Below, piece by piece: positions 17,288 to 25,379 of a stretch of DNA of 46,331 nt. The DNA comes from Novosphingobium organovorum (GTDB taxonomy: Bacteria; Pseudomonadota; Alphaproteobacteria; Sphingomonadales; Sphingomonadaceae). The position numbers and the translations under genes were made by a program. The number at the start of each line of letters is the position of its first letter. Positions within the stretch are counted from its first letter, which is position 1. The stretch is taken from NCBI RefSeq assembly GCF_022832435.1, contig NZ_JALHLF010000020.1, forward strand, positions 1 through 46,331. Direction: 5' to 3'. A model generated the notes under the pieces. The model saw only the letters and a list, made by a program, of their open reading frames with translations. It ran no database searches and was not told the origin of the DNA.

Positions 17288-19468
17288 TCAGAACCCGTAA
17301 CGCAGGGTCACGGTCACGCTGCGCGGCTCACCATAGGCGTACTGGCTGTAAAAGCCGATCTGCGAATAGTAGGTCTTGTCGAACAGGTTGGCGACGTTGA
17401 CTTGCGCCGAAAGGCCGTTGTCCAGGCGGTAGCGGGCCATGAGATTGACCAGCGCATAGGCCGGGTTGCCCAGCCGCTCGGTCTCGCTCGTCACCGGATT
17501 GGTGGCGTCGGTGTAGGTGAAGCCTTGCCAGCTGACGCCGCCGCCCACGGCGAGGCCGTCGAGCCCGTCCTGGAAGGTGTACGTGGTGAACAGGCGCGCG
17601 AGGCGCTGCGGGCTCAGGGTGTTGATCCGCGACCCATCGGCATCGCGCGCCTTGAAGCCGGTGTAGCTCGCGCTCACCTCCCAGCCGGGCAGGATGCGGC
17701 CGTTGGCTTCGATCTCGAAGCCCTTGCTGTGCGCGCCCTGGGCGGCGGTATAGGCCTGGTTGGTGGTGCCGGGCACGATATTGTCGGGGTCGACCTGACC
17801 CAGATTGTCCTGCTCGATGCGGAACACCGCGAGCGAGGTCGTCAGCGCGCCTGCGAAGAAGCGGCTCTTGAGCCCGGCTTCGTAGTTGACCCCGGTCACA
17901 GGCGGCAGGAAATCGCCGTTCAGGTCCTGGTAGTTCTGCGGGTTGAAGATCTTGGTATAGCTTGCATAGAGCGTGTGTCCGGGCACGATGTCGTAGAGAA
18001 CGCCGGCGTAGGGCAGCAGGCGGTCATGATCGCCGTAGTCCTGGGTGCTGCCATAGTAGCTGCCTTTGCGGGTCCACGAGGAAAGGCGCGCGCCCAGCAC
18101 GACATGGATCGGGTCCGCAAGCGAAAGGCGGGTGGCGGCGTAGTAGCCCCACTGCTTGGTCGTGCGGTCGACGACCTGCGAGCGCGCGCCCCACTCGGGC
18201 TCCGCGAACGAGCCATCCCATTCGAAGAAATCGCCCACGCTCGCGACCGTGCCCTTGGCGAAGCTGTAGTAGTCGAAGTCCTGCCTTGCGTAGCTGGCGC
18301 CAAGGGTCAGTTCGTGCTCGCGGCCAAGGAGGGCGAACGTGCCGTTGAGCCGCAGACCGGCGTCGATCTGGTCGGCCTTGCTCTGGTAGCGCGAAGCCAG
18401 CGGCGAGAGGCCTTCCCCGGTATCGCGATCGACCGTTCCCGACAAGTAGAGCAGGCGCAGCTTGCCCTTGTTCTGGGTGTGGTTGACATAGCCCCGGATG
18501 GTCCAGTTCGCGCCGAGCTGCTGCGTGAGATTGAGAAACTGGGTGGTGTTGGTCGATTGCCAGGACGCCCACTTTGCCGCCGTGGTCTTCGAACGACGCC
18601 AGTTCGTGCGCGTGCCATCCGAATACCAGACGGGCAGCCCGCCCCATTGGCTGCCGCTCGGATCGTTCTTCTGGAACGAGGCGCCGATCGAGATCAGGGT
18701 GGTGGGAGACAGGTCCGCATCGACGACCCCGTAGAGCACGCCGGTCTTGTTGTGCAGGTAATCGACGAAGCTGTCGCCTTGCGCGTAGCGTGCCACCACG
18801 CGGGCGCGAACCGCGCCATTGGACGTGACCGGCGTGGACAGATCGCCCGTCAGCGACCAGCGGTTCCAGCTGCCATAGGAGCCCGAGACCGAACCGGTCA
18901 GCTCCCTGCTGGTCGCGTGCTTGCGGATGAGATTGATCGAGGCCGAGGGATTGCCCGCGCCGGTCATCAGCCCGGTCGCGCCGCGCACGATCTCGACATG
19001 GTCGTAGATGGCGAGGTCGAGCAGCGATTCGCCGGCGCTGAAGCCAATGTCCCACTGCACCGGAATACCATCGACCTGGTAATCGCTGATGGTGAAGCCG
19101 CGCGCGGAAAAGCCGTTGCGCGAACTGTCGTAGGCCTGCGCGGAAATACCGGCCGCGTTGTTGACCACGTCGGTCAGCGTGTGGAGGCCCTGGTCCTCGA
19201 TGCGCTGGGTGGTGATGACCGTGACCGACTGGGGGGTCTGCGCGATGGTGAGCCCGAGGCCAGTGCCCGATGCGAGCGCATCGTCGCTGGTGTAGGACCC
19301 GGTGACGATGATCTCCTGCGTGCGGTTGCGCGTGGTGGAATTCGTGTCGGCGTCGTGCGCCTCGTCGGCGATGGCGGTGGTCGCGCTGAGCGCGCAGGCC
19401 AGCGCGCAGAGCGACAGGCTTGTGCGGCGCGCTGACCGGCGGCCGTGCGGTTGGGTCGAGATCTTCAT
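17288..19468 (-). CDS. TonB-dependent siderophore receptor (FpvA/FhuE-like, no STN domain)
   Basis: Outer-membrane receptor of 726 residues for a ferric siderophore. The start at 19468 yields a signal peptide (MKISTQPHGRRSARR, hydrophobic core, cleavage near TTAIA-DEA). A TonB box (QEIIVTGSY), the plug (GLTIAQTPQSVTVITTQRIED, TLTDVVNNAAGISAQAYDSS, FSARGFTISDYQVDGIPVQ, VEIVRGATGLMTGAGNPSAS) and a 22-strand-type barrel follow, ending in SVTVTLRYGF. The plug motifs are those of the hydroxamate/pyoverdine-type siderophore receptors. The N-terminus has no room for an STN signalling domain even though a sigma factor lies in the operon. It is the first gene after a Fur-box-like palindrome and heads the accessory set. 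Exact siderophore cannot be told from sequence. Confidence 0.93.
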   Translation of the reverse strand: MKISTQPHGRRSARRTSLSLCALACALSATTAIADEAHDADTNSTTRNRTQEIIVTGSYTSDDALASGTGLGLTIAQTPQSVTVITTQRIEDQGLHTLTDVVNNAAGISAQAYDSSRNGFSARGFTISDYQVDGIPVQWDIGFSAGESLLDLAIYDHVEIVRGATGLMTGAGNPSASINLIRKHATSRELTGSVSGSYGSWNRWSLTGDLSTPVTSNGAVRARVVARYAQGDSFVDYLHNKTGVLYGVVDADLSPTTLISIGASFQKNDPSGSQWGGLPVWYSDGTRTNWRRSKTTAAKWASWQSTNTTQFLNLTQQLGANWTIRGYVNHTQNKGKLRLLYLSGTVDRDTGEGLSPLASRYQSKADQIDAGLRLNGTFALLGREHELTLGASYARQDFDYYSFAKGTVASVGDFFEWDGSFAEPEWGARSQVVDRTTKQWGYYAATRLSLADPIHVVLGARLSSWTRKGSYYGSTQDYGDHDRLLPYAGVLYDIVPGHTLYASYTKIFNPQNYQDLNGDFLPPVTGVNYEAGLKSRFFAGALTTSLAVFRIEQDNLGQVDPDNIVPGTTNQAYTAAQGAHSKGFEIEANGRILPGWEVSASYTGFKARDADGSRINTLSPQRLARLFTTYTFQDGLDGLAVGGGVSWQGFTYTDATNPVTSETERLGNPAYALVNLMARYRLDNGLSAQVNVANLFDKTYYSQIGFYSQYAYGEPRSVTVTLRYGF

Positions 19469-19517
19469 TGGTGCCCCCAAGAAAGCCGATATGGCCCTAT
19501 ATGCTAATGCGAATACA

Positions 19518-19538
19518 TGCAAATGCGAGTCATTTGCA
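19518..19538. promoter_or_regulatory. Fur-box-like operator (perfect 21-bp palindrome)
   Basis: TGCAAATG (19518-19525) and CATTTGCA (19531-19538) are perfect inverted repeats around a 5-base centre. A partly overlapping related motif, ATGCTAATGCGAATACATGCA, starts at 19501. The site is 50-70 bp upstream of the siderophore-receptor start, where a Fur repressor would block transcription. The A/T-rich core with GCAAATG half-sites fits the style of alphaproteobacterial Fur sites. Binding is inferred from motif and context. Confidence 0.75.
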
Positions 19539-19751
19539 ATATGCAGGGCAATTAGATTTCCGCCACACGGGCGTCAAGCCACGACATGTTTTGTAATGAT
19601 TGCAAAATTTTGGAAGGGGGGGCTGCAAGATCCGCGCTTTGGAAGAGATCGGGCGCGCAGGCGATCGCCGCGCGAGGCTGAACCGGGGCAAGGGCGCGGA
19701 TCGCGGGGGAAACTGTCGGAAAGGGGGGGGCGGGAGAATGGGGCCATCCGT

Positions 19752-19766
19752 GTATTTTCCGGATAC
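19752..19766. promoter_or_regulatory. Candidate regulator site upstream of the MASE1 kinase
   Basis: GTATTTTCCGGATAC with GTAT/ATAC ends lies 33 bp before the kinase start. A close copy, GTATTTCCCGGAT, is found at 22135-22147 after the regulator gene and before the PilZ-like gene. Two copies flanking a kinase/regulator pair suggest binding by that regulator. This is a pattern observation only. Confidence 0.35.
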
Positions 19767-19798
19767 CCATCTGTCCGTTCGAAGGTATAACCCGTTGG

Positions 19799-21493
19799 AT
19801 GCGGGCGAAATATTTGGGTGCTTTGGGAATTGGGGGCGGTGTTTCCCGAAACGATGGCGGCGCTGCGGTGAACGGCGGCGGGGTGCGGGATCGGCTGGCG
19901 CGGATGGCGGGCCTTGCCGGGTGGCTGGCGGCCTATGCGGCCGGTTTTGCCGCGCTCCACTGGATGGCCAGGCCCTGGGGCGGCAGCGGGTACTTCTCCT
20001 TGTGGTATCCCGCCGCCGGACTGCGCTTTGCGATGCTGTGGCACAAGGGCGTGCGCGTGGCTCCGGCGCTGATCGTGACCGAACTGGCCACGGACTGGCT
20101 GACCGGAGCGGTTCCGGTGACAGGGCCCGATGTGCTTCACGATGCGCTGGGCGTGATGCGGCCCGGAGTGGCGATGGCCGCGGCGATCGGCGGGGTCGAA
20201 GCCTTGTGTCGACGCGGTGAGCGCAAGCTGCTTCTCCCGCCCATGCCGCTGGGCCTGGCGGCGCTGGCCGCGCCCTTGCTCAGCGGTCTGCTGCTCGTGC
20301 CGCTCGAGGCGGCCTTGCCGCGCACGACGACGGCTTCGGGCGTGGCTGCAGGCATGGTGATTTCGCATCTGTTGTCGCTCACCGGGATGGTCGTGGGCGA
20401 TCTGCTGGGCATTCTCGTTCTGGCGCCGCCCCTGCTCTGGCTGGCGCAGGCGTTGGAGGGGCGGGCGCTGCCCGCGCCGGTCTTTCCCGCGCTGCGCTCG
20501 GTCCTGCTCGACGCGCTGGTCATGGCGGCTTGCCTGGCGGTGACGCTGGTCTTGTGGAACGGCGGGCTGGGCGTGCAGGCAACGCCCGCGATGCTGGGCG
20601 GAGCGTGGGTGGGGCTGCGCCACGGGCGCGGGTTCGCCTGGCTGGCGATCCTCGCCGATCTCCTGCTGTTCCTGCCCTATTCGGCGGTCGAGCTCGATGG
20701 CGGGCCGCGGCTCGAGCTGCATCTGGGGCTGGCCGGGGTGGTGATCGTGACCTGGCTTGCCGGGTGTTTCGCCGACGCGCAGGCGGCCGCACGCGCGGCG
20801 CTGGAAAAGCGTAACCGCCTGCTGTTTCAGGCGGAACGGCTCAAGACCCTGCGCGCGATGTCGGTGGCGGTCATTCACGAAATCAGCCAGCCGCTTTCGA
20901 CCCTGGCGATCGAGGCCGCGCACCTCAGCCGCGAGGCCGAGGCGCAGGGGCTGGGCATCGCCGCGAGCGCGGCGCTGATCGACCGCAAGGCGCAGGCCCT
21001 GTCCGAGCTGGTGCGCCGTCTGCGCCGTTTCGGCGGGCGCGACGCGGACGAGCCCTCGGTGCTGCCGGTGGCCATGCTGGTCGCCATGGCGGGTCAGATG
21101 ATCGCTCAGGAAGCCGCGGCGCGGGGCGCGACGATTACGCAGTCTTCGGTTGGCGCGGATCTCATGGTGCACGGCCAGGAAATCGAACTGGCGCAGGCTC
21201 TGCTCAATCTGCTGCGCAACGCCTTGAATGCGGCCGGGACGGGCCGCGTGGCGATCACGGTGGAGCGGCGGCGCGCGCAAGTCGTCATCGCGGTGTTGAA
21301 CCCGGTCGCGCCCGCACAGCGGTCCGGGGCGGCAGCCCCCGGCGACCGAACGGCTGGCGATCCAGGCATGGGCGTTGGCCTGATGATCGTGCGCAGCATT
21401 GTCGAAGCGCATGGGGGCGCACTCGAATTCGAACGCGGGGCGGACCGGGTACGGGCGGCGATCGTCCTGCCGCTGGTGGAGGGCGGGGCATGA
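19799..21493 (+). CDS. MASE1-domain sensor histidine kinase
   Basis: Membrane sensor kinase of 564 residues. Residues about 38-325 form eight or so hydrophobic helices of the MASE1 type (WYPAAGLRFAMLWHKG, PALIVTELATDW). The H-box SVAVIHEISQPLSTLAIEA carries the phospho-acceptor His 360. The N-box is ALLNLLRNALNAAG (Asn 474) and a G2-type GMGVGLMIVRSIVEAHGG sits near 523-540. The expected G1 motif (D-x-G-x-G) is not visible; the region reads IAVLNPVAPAQRSG. ATP binding may therefore be altered. The ATG at 19799 lacks a strong ribosome site and a GTG at 19868 is an alternative start. The stop overlaps the regulator start (ATGA), so they form a two-component pair. The stimulus is unknown. Confidence 0.88.
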   Translation: MRAKYLGALGIGGGVSRNDGGAAVNGGGVRDRLARMAGLAGWLAAYAAGFAALHWMARPWGGSGYFSLWYPAAGLRFAMLWHKGVRVAPALIVTELATDWLTGAVPVTGPDVLHDALGVMRPGVAMAAAIGGVEALCRRGERKLLLPPMPLGLAALAAPLLSGLLLVPLEAALPRTTTASGVAAGMVISHLLSLTGMVVGDLLGILVLAPPLLWLAQALEGRALPAPVFPALRSVLLDALVMAACLAVTLVLWNGGLGVQATPAMLGGAWVGLRHGRGFAWLAILADLLLFLPYSAVELDGGPRLELHLGLAGVVIVTWLAGCFADAQAAARAALEKRNRLLFQAERLKTLRAMSVAVIHEISQPLSTLAIEAAHLSREAEAQGLGIAASAALIDRKAQALSELVRRLRRFGGRDADEPSVLPVAMLVAMAGQMIAQEAAARGATITQSSVGADLMVHGQEIELAQALLNLLRNALNAAGTGRVAITVERRRAQVVIAVLNPVAPAQRSGAAAPGDRTAGDPGMGVGLMIVRSIVEAHGGALEFERGADRVRAAIVLPLVEGGA

Positions 21494-22092
21494 GCGGCGT
21501 GCCGGTCCCGGCCCCCGGCGTGGCGGTGCTCGACGATGACGGTGATCTGGCCGGCGCCGTGGCGCGCCTGCTTGCGCGGCGGGGCGTTCCGGCCGAGGCC
21601 TTCACCAGCCCCCAGGCGCTGCTGGCACGCGTTGGCGCGGGGGCGCTGCACTGCATCGTCAGCGATGTGCAGATGGGGGCGATGGACGGTTTTGCCTTCG
21701 CCCAAGCGCTGCGCGCGTGCGATCCGTGCGTCGCGCTGGTGTTCATGACCGCCTGGCCGACCACCGCCCATGCGGTTGACGCGGTGCGTCGTTATGGCGG
21801 GCTCGACTATCTCGAGAAGCCGCTAGACGAGCAACGCCTGTTCGAGGCGGTGTGCGAGGGGCAGGCCTGGTCGCGCCGCGAACGGCGCCGGGCCGAGGCG
21901 CTGGGTGTCTTCTCGCGCCGCGAGCGCGAGGTGTTCGACTTGCTCGTGCAGGGTTTCAGCAACAAGGAAGTGGCCGATCGTCTGGCGATCTCCGCGCGCA
22001 CGGTGGAGGACCACCGCGCGGCGATCATGGCCAAGAGTGGCGCGCGGGGGCTGGCGCAGCTGGTGGCTCTGTCGCGTGGCGATTTCGTTTGA
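21490..22092 (+). CDS. FixJ/NarL-type response regulator (REC + LuxR HTH)
   Basis: Cytoplasmic transcription regulator of 200 residues, partner of the overlapping MASE1 kinase. The receiver domain (about 10-125) has the acidic pocket LDDDGD, the phospho-acceptor Asp 59 in IVSDVQMGAMDG, the conserved Thr in VFMTAW and Lys in YLEKPLDE. The C-terminal LuxR-type DNA-binding domain (about 138-197) reads FSRREREVFDLLVQGFSNKEVADRLAISARTVEDHRA in pieces, with the classic SNKEVA and TVEDHR motifs. The ATG overlaps the kinase stop. Candidate targets are its own operon and the following PilZ-like gene, based on the repeated GTATTTYCCGGAT motif. Confidence 0.93.
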   Translation: MSGVPVPAPGVAVLDDDGDLAGAVARLLARRGVPAEAFTSPQALLARVGAGALHCIVSDVQMGAMDGFAFAQALRACDPCVALVFMTAWPTTAHAVDAVRRYGGLDYLEKPLDEQRLFEAVCEGQAWSRRERRRAEALGVFSRREREVFDLLVQGFSNKEVADRLAISARTVEDHRAAIMAKSGARGLAQLVALSRGDFV

Positions 22093-22125
22093 AGTTACAA
22101 TGCATTGCAACGTCTTTCTAAGGTA

Positions 22126-22147
22126 AAATACCGGGTATTTCCCGGAT
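22126..22147. promoter_or_regulatory. Palindrome AAATACC-G-GGTATTT overlapping a GTATTTCCCGGAT motif
   Basis: A perfect 7-bp inverted repeat (22126-22132 and 22134-22140) lies 34 bp after the regulator stop and 224-245 bp before the PilZ-like start. Its right half overlaps the copy of the motif seen in front of the kinase. It may be an operator for the FixJ-type regulator or part of a small terminator; no T-run follows, which favours the operator reading. Confidence 0.35.
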
Positions 22148-22370
22148 CGACCCTGCGGCGCGTGGCGGGCAGGGTGGCGTTCTGCGGTCGCGCAGGTCCG
22201 GGCGAGGATCGGCGCGACGGTGCGATCGACAGACGCTGTACCCGTGGGCGGTTGTTCCTGATGGCCGCCCCGTTCTGACCGGCGGGCCTTTGGCGGGCCC
22301 GTCGGTCACCGGCTCCCCGGAGAGGCGCCGGAAGGCACGGGCCGCAGCAGGACAACAAAGGACCGGTGCG

Positions 22371-23042
22371 ATGACGACTTGCGACAGCGCGGTGCGCGCG
22401 GATGCCCATCCTGCGGGCAAGGAGGAGGCGGGGCGGATCGTGTGCCGGATCGCCAAGCTGCGCGGAACGGCAGGCGAGGCGCCCTGTATTCTCTCGCGCC
22501 TATCGCCGCACGCGGTGCATTTGCGCACGCTGCACGATCACCGCTTCGAACCGCGCATGGAGTTGGAGACGGTCAATGGCCAGCGCCACGCTATCACCCG
22601 GATCGCACACGATGGGCGCCAGGCCCGCTTCGCCTTCGTGTGCCCGCTCGATGTCGCCGGCTTTCTCGCCGACCGCGCGCCTTTCGCGCGCCGGGGTATC
22701 CGGCTCGATCTGGGCTGCCCGGTCCGGCTCGTCACGGCGGGCTGTGCGGTGCCGGCGGTCCTGCTCGACCTCTCGCGCGAGGGGGCGGGAGTGCGTTCGC
22801 CGATCTGGCTCACGCCCGGCCAACGCGTGCGGCTGGTGGGTGAGGGGCTGTGCGATCGGGTCGGGCCGGACCTTAGCGGAACGGTGCGCCGGGTCGAAGG
22901 CGCGCGCAGCGGTATCGTGCTCGACCGGGCGATGACGCTCGAGGCCCTGGCCTTGCGCGTGCGTCTCTTACAGGCCTGTGATCGCAGCGAGGCGCGCGGC
23001 TTTGCCGCCGTGAACGCGCCGCCGGGCAGCGCCCTTCACTGA
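22371..23042 (+). CDS. PilZ-like domain protein
   Basis: Protein of 223 residues, likely cytoplasmic. The C-terminal half resembles a PilZ beta-barrel: RRGIRLDLGCPVRLV, VPAVLLDLSREGAGVRSPIW, LTPGQRVRLVGEG, then LSGTVRRVEGARSGIVLD. In PilZ domains an RxxxR and a (D/N)xSxxG motif bind cyclic di-GMP. Here LDLSREGAG fits the second and the RR at RRGIRLDL may serve as the first. The N-terminal half has a similar strand pattern (CRIAKLRG, HAVHLRTLHD, AITRIAHDGRQARFAF) and may be a second, degenerate copy. The ATG at 22371 was chosen because AAAGGA lies eight bases before it. It may be controlled by the preceding two-component pair. Confidence 0.65.
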   Translation: MTTCDSAVRADAHPAGKEEAGRIVCRIAKLRGTAGEAPCILSRLSPHAVHLRTLHDHRFEPRMELETVNGQRHAITRIAHDGRQARFAFVCPLDVAGFLADRAPFARRGIRLDLGCPVRLVTAGCAVPAVLLDLSREGAGVRSPIWLTPGQRVRLVGEGLCDRVGPDLSGTVRRVEGARSGIVLDRAMTLEALALRVRLLQACDRSEARGFAAVNAPPGSALH

Positions 23043-23113
23043 CGGGCTATCATCGCGCCCGTTCCTGCTGGAGGAACGTCTGGCCGCACGCGTGCTACGC
23101 AGGTGTTAACAAG

Positions 23114-23138
23114 CCGGACCCGCGTGGTTGCGGGCCGG
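23114..23138 (+). terminator. Hairpin after the PilZ-like gene
   Basis: CCGGACCCGC (23114-23123) pairs with GCGGGCCGG (23130-23138), leaving one bulged A, around a 6-base loop. Only a weak pyrimidine tract follows. It may be a terminator separating the PilZ-like gene from the jet operon, whose promoter would lie in the next ~80 bp. Confidence 0.45.
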
Positions 23139-23217
23139 ATGCCCCCTTTCTATGAGCCGCTCCCTTTTTATCGTCCGTGCGCCGATTCTGCGCAGCGGGT
23201 GCAACCATGGGACCGCG

Positions 23218-24675
23218 ATGCATAGCCACAGCGAGGGAAATCGGCAGCCGGGCAAGCGCGATGCCCTGTTCGGGCACTTGCCGCCCAGTCTCTTCGCCGT
23301 GCTCGCCTCGCCCGCGCGGCGCGATTACGCGCGCCTCATCCTGTGGATCTACCGCGCCTTCTTTGGCGAGAACTACGCCAACCCGGTGCGCAAGGACGAT
23401 CTCGTCGCTTTCATTGCGACCCAGATCGACCGACTTGACGACATCGTCGACGATTTCGCCGCCGAGGCCGCCAACGCCGATGCCAGCCAGAACCCGCTCA
23501 ACGTCTACGTCAAGCTGCGCCAGGCGGGCTGGCTGGTCGAGCATACGCGCGGCTATGTCGAGATGGTCGATCTCGACGCTTCGGTCTCGATGCTGCTCGA
23601 AACGCTCAGCGCCATCGAAGAGGGGGAGGCGGTCCATTTCGGGGGCACCATCGCCGCGCTCGAAAGCGTGATCGAGCGGCTGGGTGAGAACCCGTTCGAC
23701 AAGGCCTCCTCGCTCGCCGATGCGGCGCTGCGCGCGCGGCGCTTCCAGCAGCACCTCTCGGCGATCATCGGCAACTTGCGCGTCCACGAACAACGCATCG
23801 TCTCCGACCCGCAGCCCACCCGCATCCTGGCGCGCTTCTTCGATTTCGTCGAGGACGTGCTGATCGCCGACTACCGCGTCATCAAGACCACGAACAATCC
23901 GTTCCGCCACCGCAACCGGATCATCCAGATGATCTCGGACTACGAGCACGACCCCGCGACCGTTTCGGCCTTCGCGCAAGGCTACGTGGCGCAGGGACTG
24001 GCTTCGAACCCCGAGATCGCGATTTCGCGCGTGCGTCACCACCTGACGCAGGTGAAGCGCATCTTCGATGCCGCCGAGGAACGGCTCGACGATATCGACG
24101 CCTTCCGCAGCCGGCTCGAGCAGCGCATCGCGCGCACGGTCAGCTACATGAACGAGGTCGACGCCTCGAGCCTGGTGCGCATCACCCACCTGTTGCGCGA
24201 CGTTGCCGCGCTGCCCGCCGCGTGGGACGATGCGCTCGAGGTCGCCTCCGAACTGGCCGATCCGGTGCGCCACTGGGGGCCGGACAACCTGGCCAGTCCG
24301 GCCGCGCGCCGCGTCGTCGCGCCGCCCAGTCCGGTGCGCACGGTGCGCGTCGATCCCGCACTTGTTGCCTACGACCATTCGCAAAAGCGCTACCTGCTCC
24401 AGCTCGCGGTGACCCCGCAGAAGATCGCCGCCTATATCGAGAGCAATCTGGGCGAGCGCGACCGGCTCGACGCGGGCGCGTTTCGCATCACCAGCCCGGA
24501 GGAGGCGCTTTTGCTGCAGGGCGCGCGCCAGCTCGACATGGTCGGCAACAAGGACCTCGCCCGGCGCTATCGCGTCGTCCACGAACCGGGCCGCATCGTC
24601 GAGACCGACTGGTCCGCCTTCACCGCCTTTCGCATCGAACGTCTTTCCCCCTCAGTCCCGAGCACCCAAGCATGA
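23218..24675 (+). CDS. jetA: Wadjet/MksF-type kleisin-like subunit JetA
   Basis: Protein of 485 residues, first gene of a jetABC operon. It resembles the JetA family of the non-type-I Wadjet systems, with the opening RDALFGHLPPSLFAVLASPARRDYARLILWIY in pieces. A mostly helical body with many winged-helix-like and coiled segments follows (RRFQQHLSAIIGNLRVHEQR, RVRHHLTQVKRIFDAAEERL). In Wadjet, JetA is the kleisin that bridges the JetC SMC heads and binds JetB. The start at 23218 is the ATG nearest the family start and has a weak GGGA before it; the frame is open further upstream. The stop overlaps the jetB start (ATGA). Subtype is not certain; MksF of a plain MksBEF condensin is the main alternative. 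Confidence 0.85.
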   Translation: MHSHSEGNRQPGKRDALFGHLPPSLFAVLASPARRDYARLILWIYRAFFGENYANPVRKDDLVAFIATQIDRLDDIVDDFAAEAANADASQNPLNVYVKLRQAGWLVEHTRGYVEMVDLDASVSMLLETLSAIEEGEAVHFGGTIAALESVIERLGENPFDKASSLADAALRARRFQQHLSAIIGNLRVHEQRIVSDPQPTRILARFFDFVEDVLIADYRVIKTTNNPFRHRNRIIQMISDYEHDPATVSAFAQGYVAQGLASNPEIAISRVRHHLTQVKRIFDAAEERLDDIDAFRSRLEQRIARTVSYMNEVDASSLVRITHLLRDVAALPAAWDDALEVASELADPVRHWGPDNLASPAARRVVAPPSPVRTVRVDPALVAYDHSQKRYLLQLAVTPQKIAAYIESNLGERDRLDAGAFRITSPEEALLLQGARQLDMVGNKDLARRYRVVHEPGRIVETDWSAFTAFRIERLSPSVPSTQA

Positions 24676-25379
24676 CCGGCCCCACTCTCTACGATCTCGA
24701 GGAACTGCTCGAGCGCCCCGCCAACCGCGATCTCACCAAGGAGATGATGGTGCGCGCGGCCGATCGCCTGCTGTTCCAGCAGTGCCTGTTCCGCGACGAT
24801 CACAACGCGGGCGCGATCTATGATCTGGTGGTGCGCCACCGGGTCTACTTCGCCGGGCTGTTCGATGCGCTGGGCCGCGATCTGGTCATCCGCCCCGATG
24901 AGATGATGATCGAGCTGCGCCCGCAGGAGAGCCTGGCGCGCACCGTGCTCTCGCTTGACGAGACGATCCTTCTGCTCGCGCTGCGCGCCAGTTTCGAGCA
25001 GGGCGTTCTGGCGATGAGCCAGGAGGAATTCGGCCATGTCGCGACGACCTCGATGGAAATGCTCGAACGCTATGACCAGTGGGTTGCGCGGACCCGTCCG
25101 CCATGGCCGCGTGTGCGCCGCATCCTCGAAAGTTTCCGCCGCCGCAGGTTCATCGACCTGGGCGAGGACATTCCGCTTGAGAACGGGGTGGCGATCACCA
25201 TCCGCCCCTCGATCCGCAGCGTGACCGGCGAGGCCTGGCAGACCCGTGTCGAGGAATGGATCGCCGCCTCGCGCGAAAAGGCCGAGAGCGAGCGGAGCGC
25301 CGCAGCCGAGGAACAGGCCGCCCCTCCCGAACAGGGCGCCACCGACGACCCGCGCGAGACCCAGGAGGCCGCATCGTGA
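24672..25379 (+). CDS. jetB: DUF4194 protein JetB (MksE-like KITE subunit)
   Basis: Protein of 235 residues of the DUF4194 family. It corresponds to JetB/MksE, the winged-helix KITE subunit that binds the kleisin JetA. Family-like stretches are LTKEMMVRAADRLLFQQCLF, YDLVVRHRVYFAGLFDALG, LSLDETILLLALRASFEQG and RRILESFRRRRFIDLGED. The last 40 residues are a Glu/Ala-rich tail likely to be disordered. It overlaps jetA at its start (ATGA) and jetC at its stop (GTGA). Such tight coupling is typical of proteins that assemble in fixed stoichiometry. Confidence 0.88.
   Translation: MTGPTLYDLEELLERPANRDLTKEMMVRAADRLLFQQCLFRDDHNAGAIYDLVVRHRVYFAGLFDALGRDLVIRPDEMMIELRPQESLARTVLSLDETILLLALRASFEQGVLAMSQEEFGHVATTSMEMLERYDQWVARTRPPWPRVRRILESFRRRRFIDLGEDIPLENGVAITIRPSIRSVTGEAWQTRVEEWIAASREKAESERSAAAEEQAAPPEQGATDDPRETQEAAS

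Larger units (their letters stand above)
19469..19798. promoter_or_regulatory. Divergent promoter region between the siderophore operon and the MASE1 kinase
   Basis: This 330-bp gap carries the Fur-box-like palindrome at 19518-19538 near the receptor start. It also holds an A/T-richer stretch (19540-19610), a G-rich stretch near 19615-19740 and the motif GTATTTTCCGGATAC at 19752-19766 close to the kinase start. No convincing small gene was seen. Confidence 0.5.

Noticed and set aside
17159..19435. Open frame of 758 codons on the plus strand opposite the siderophore receptor
   Set aside because: Antisense shadow; the minus strand has a full receptor behind a Fur-type site.
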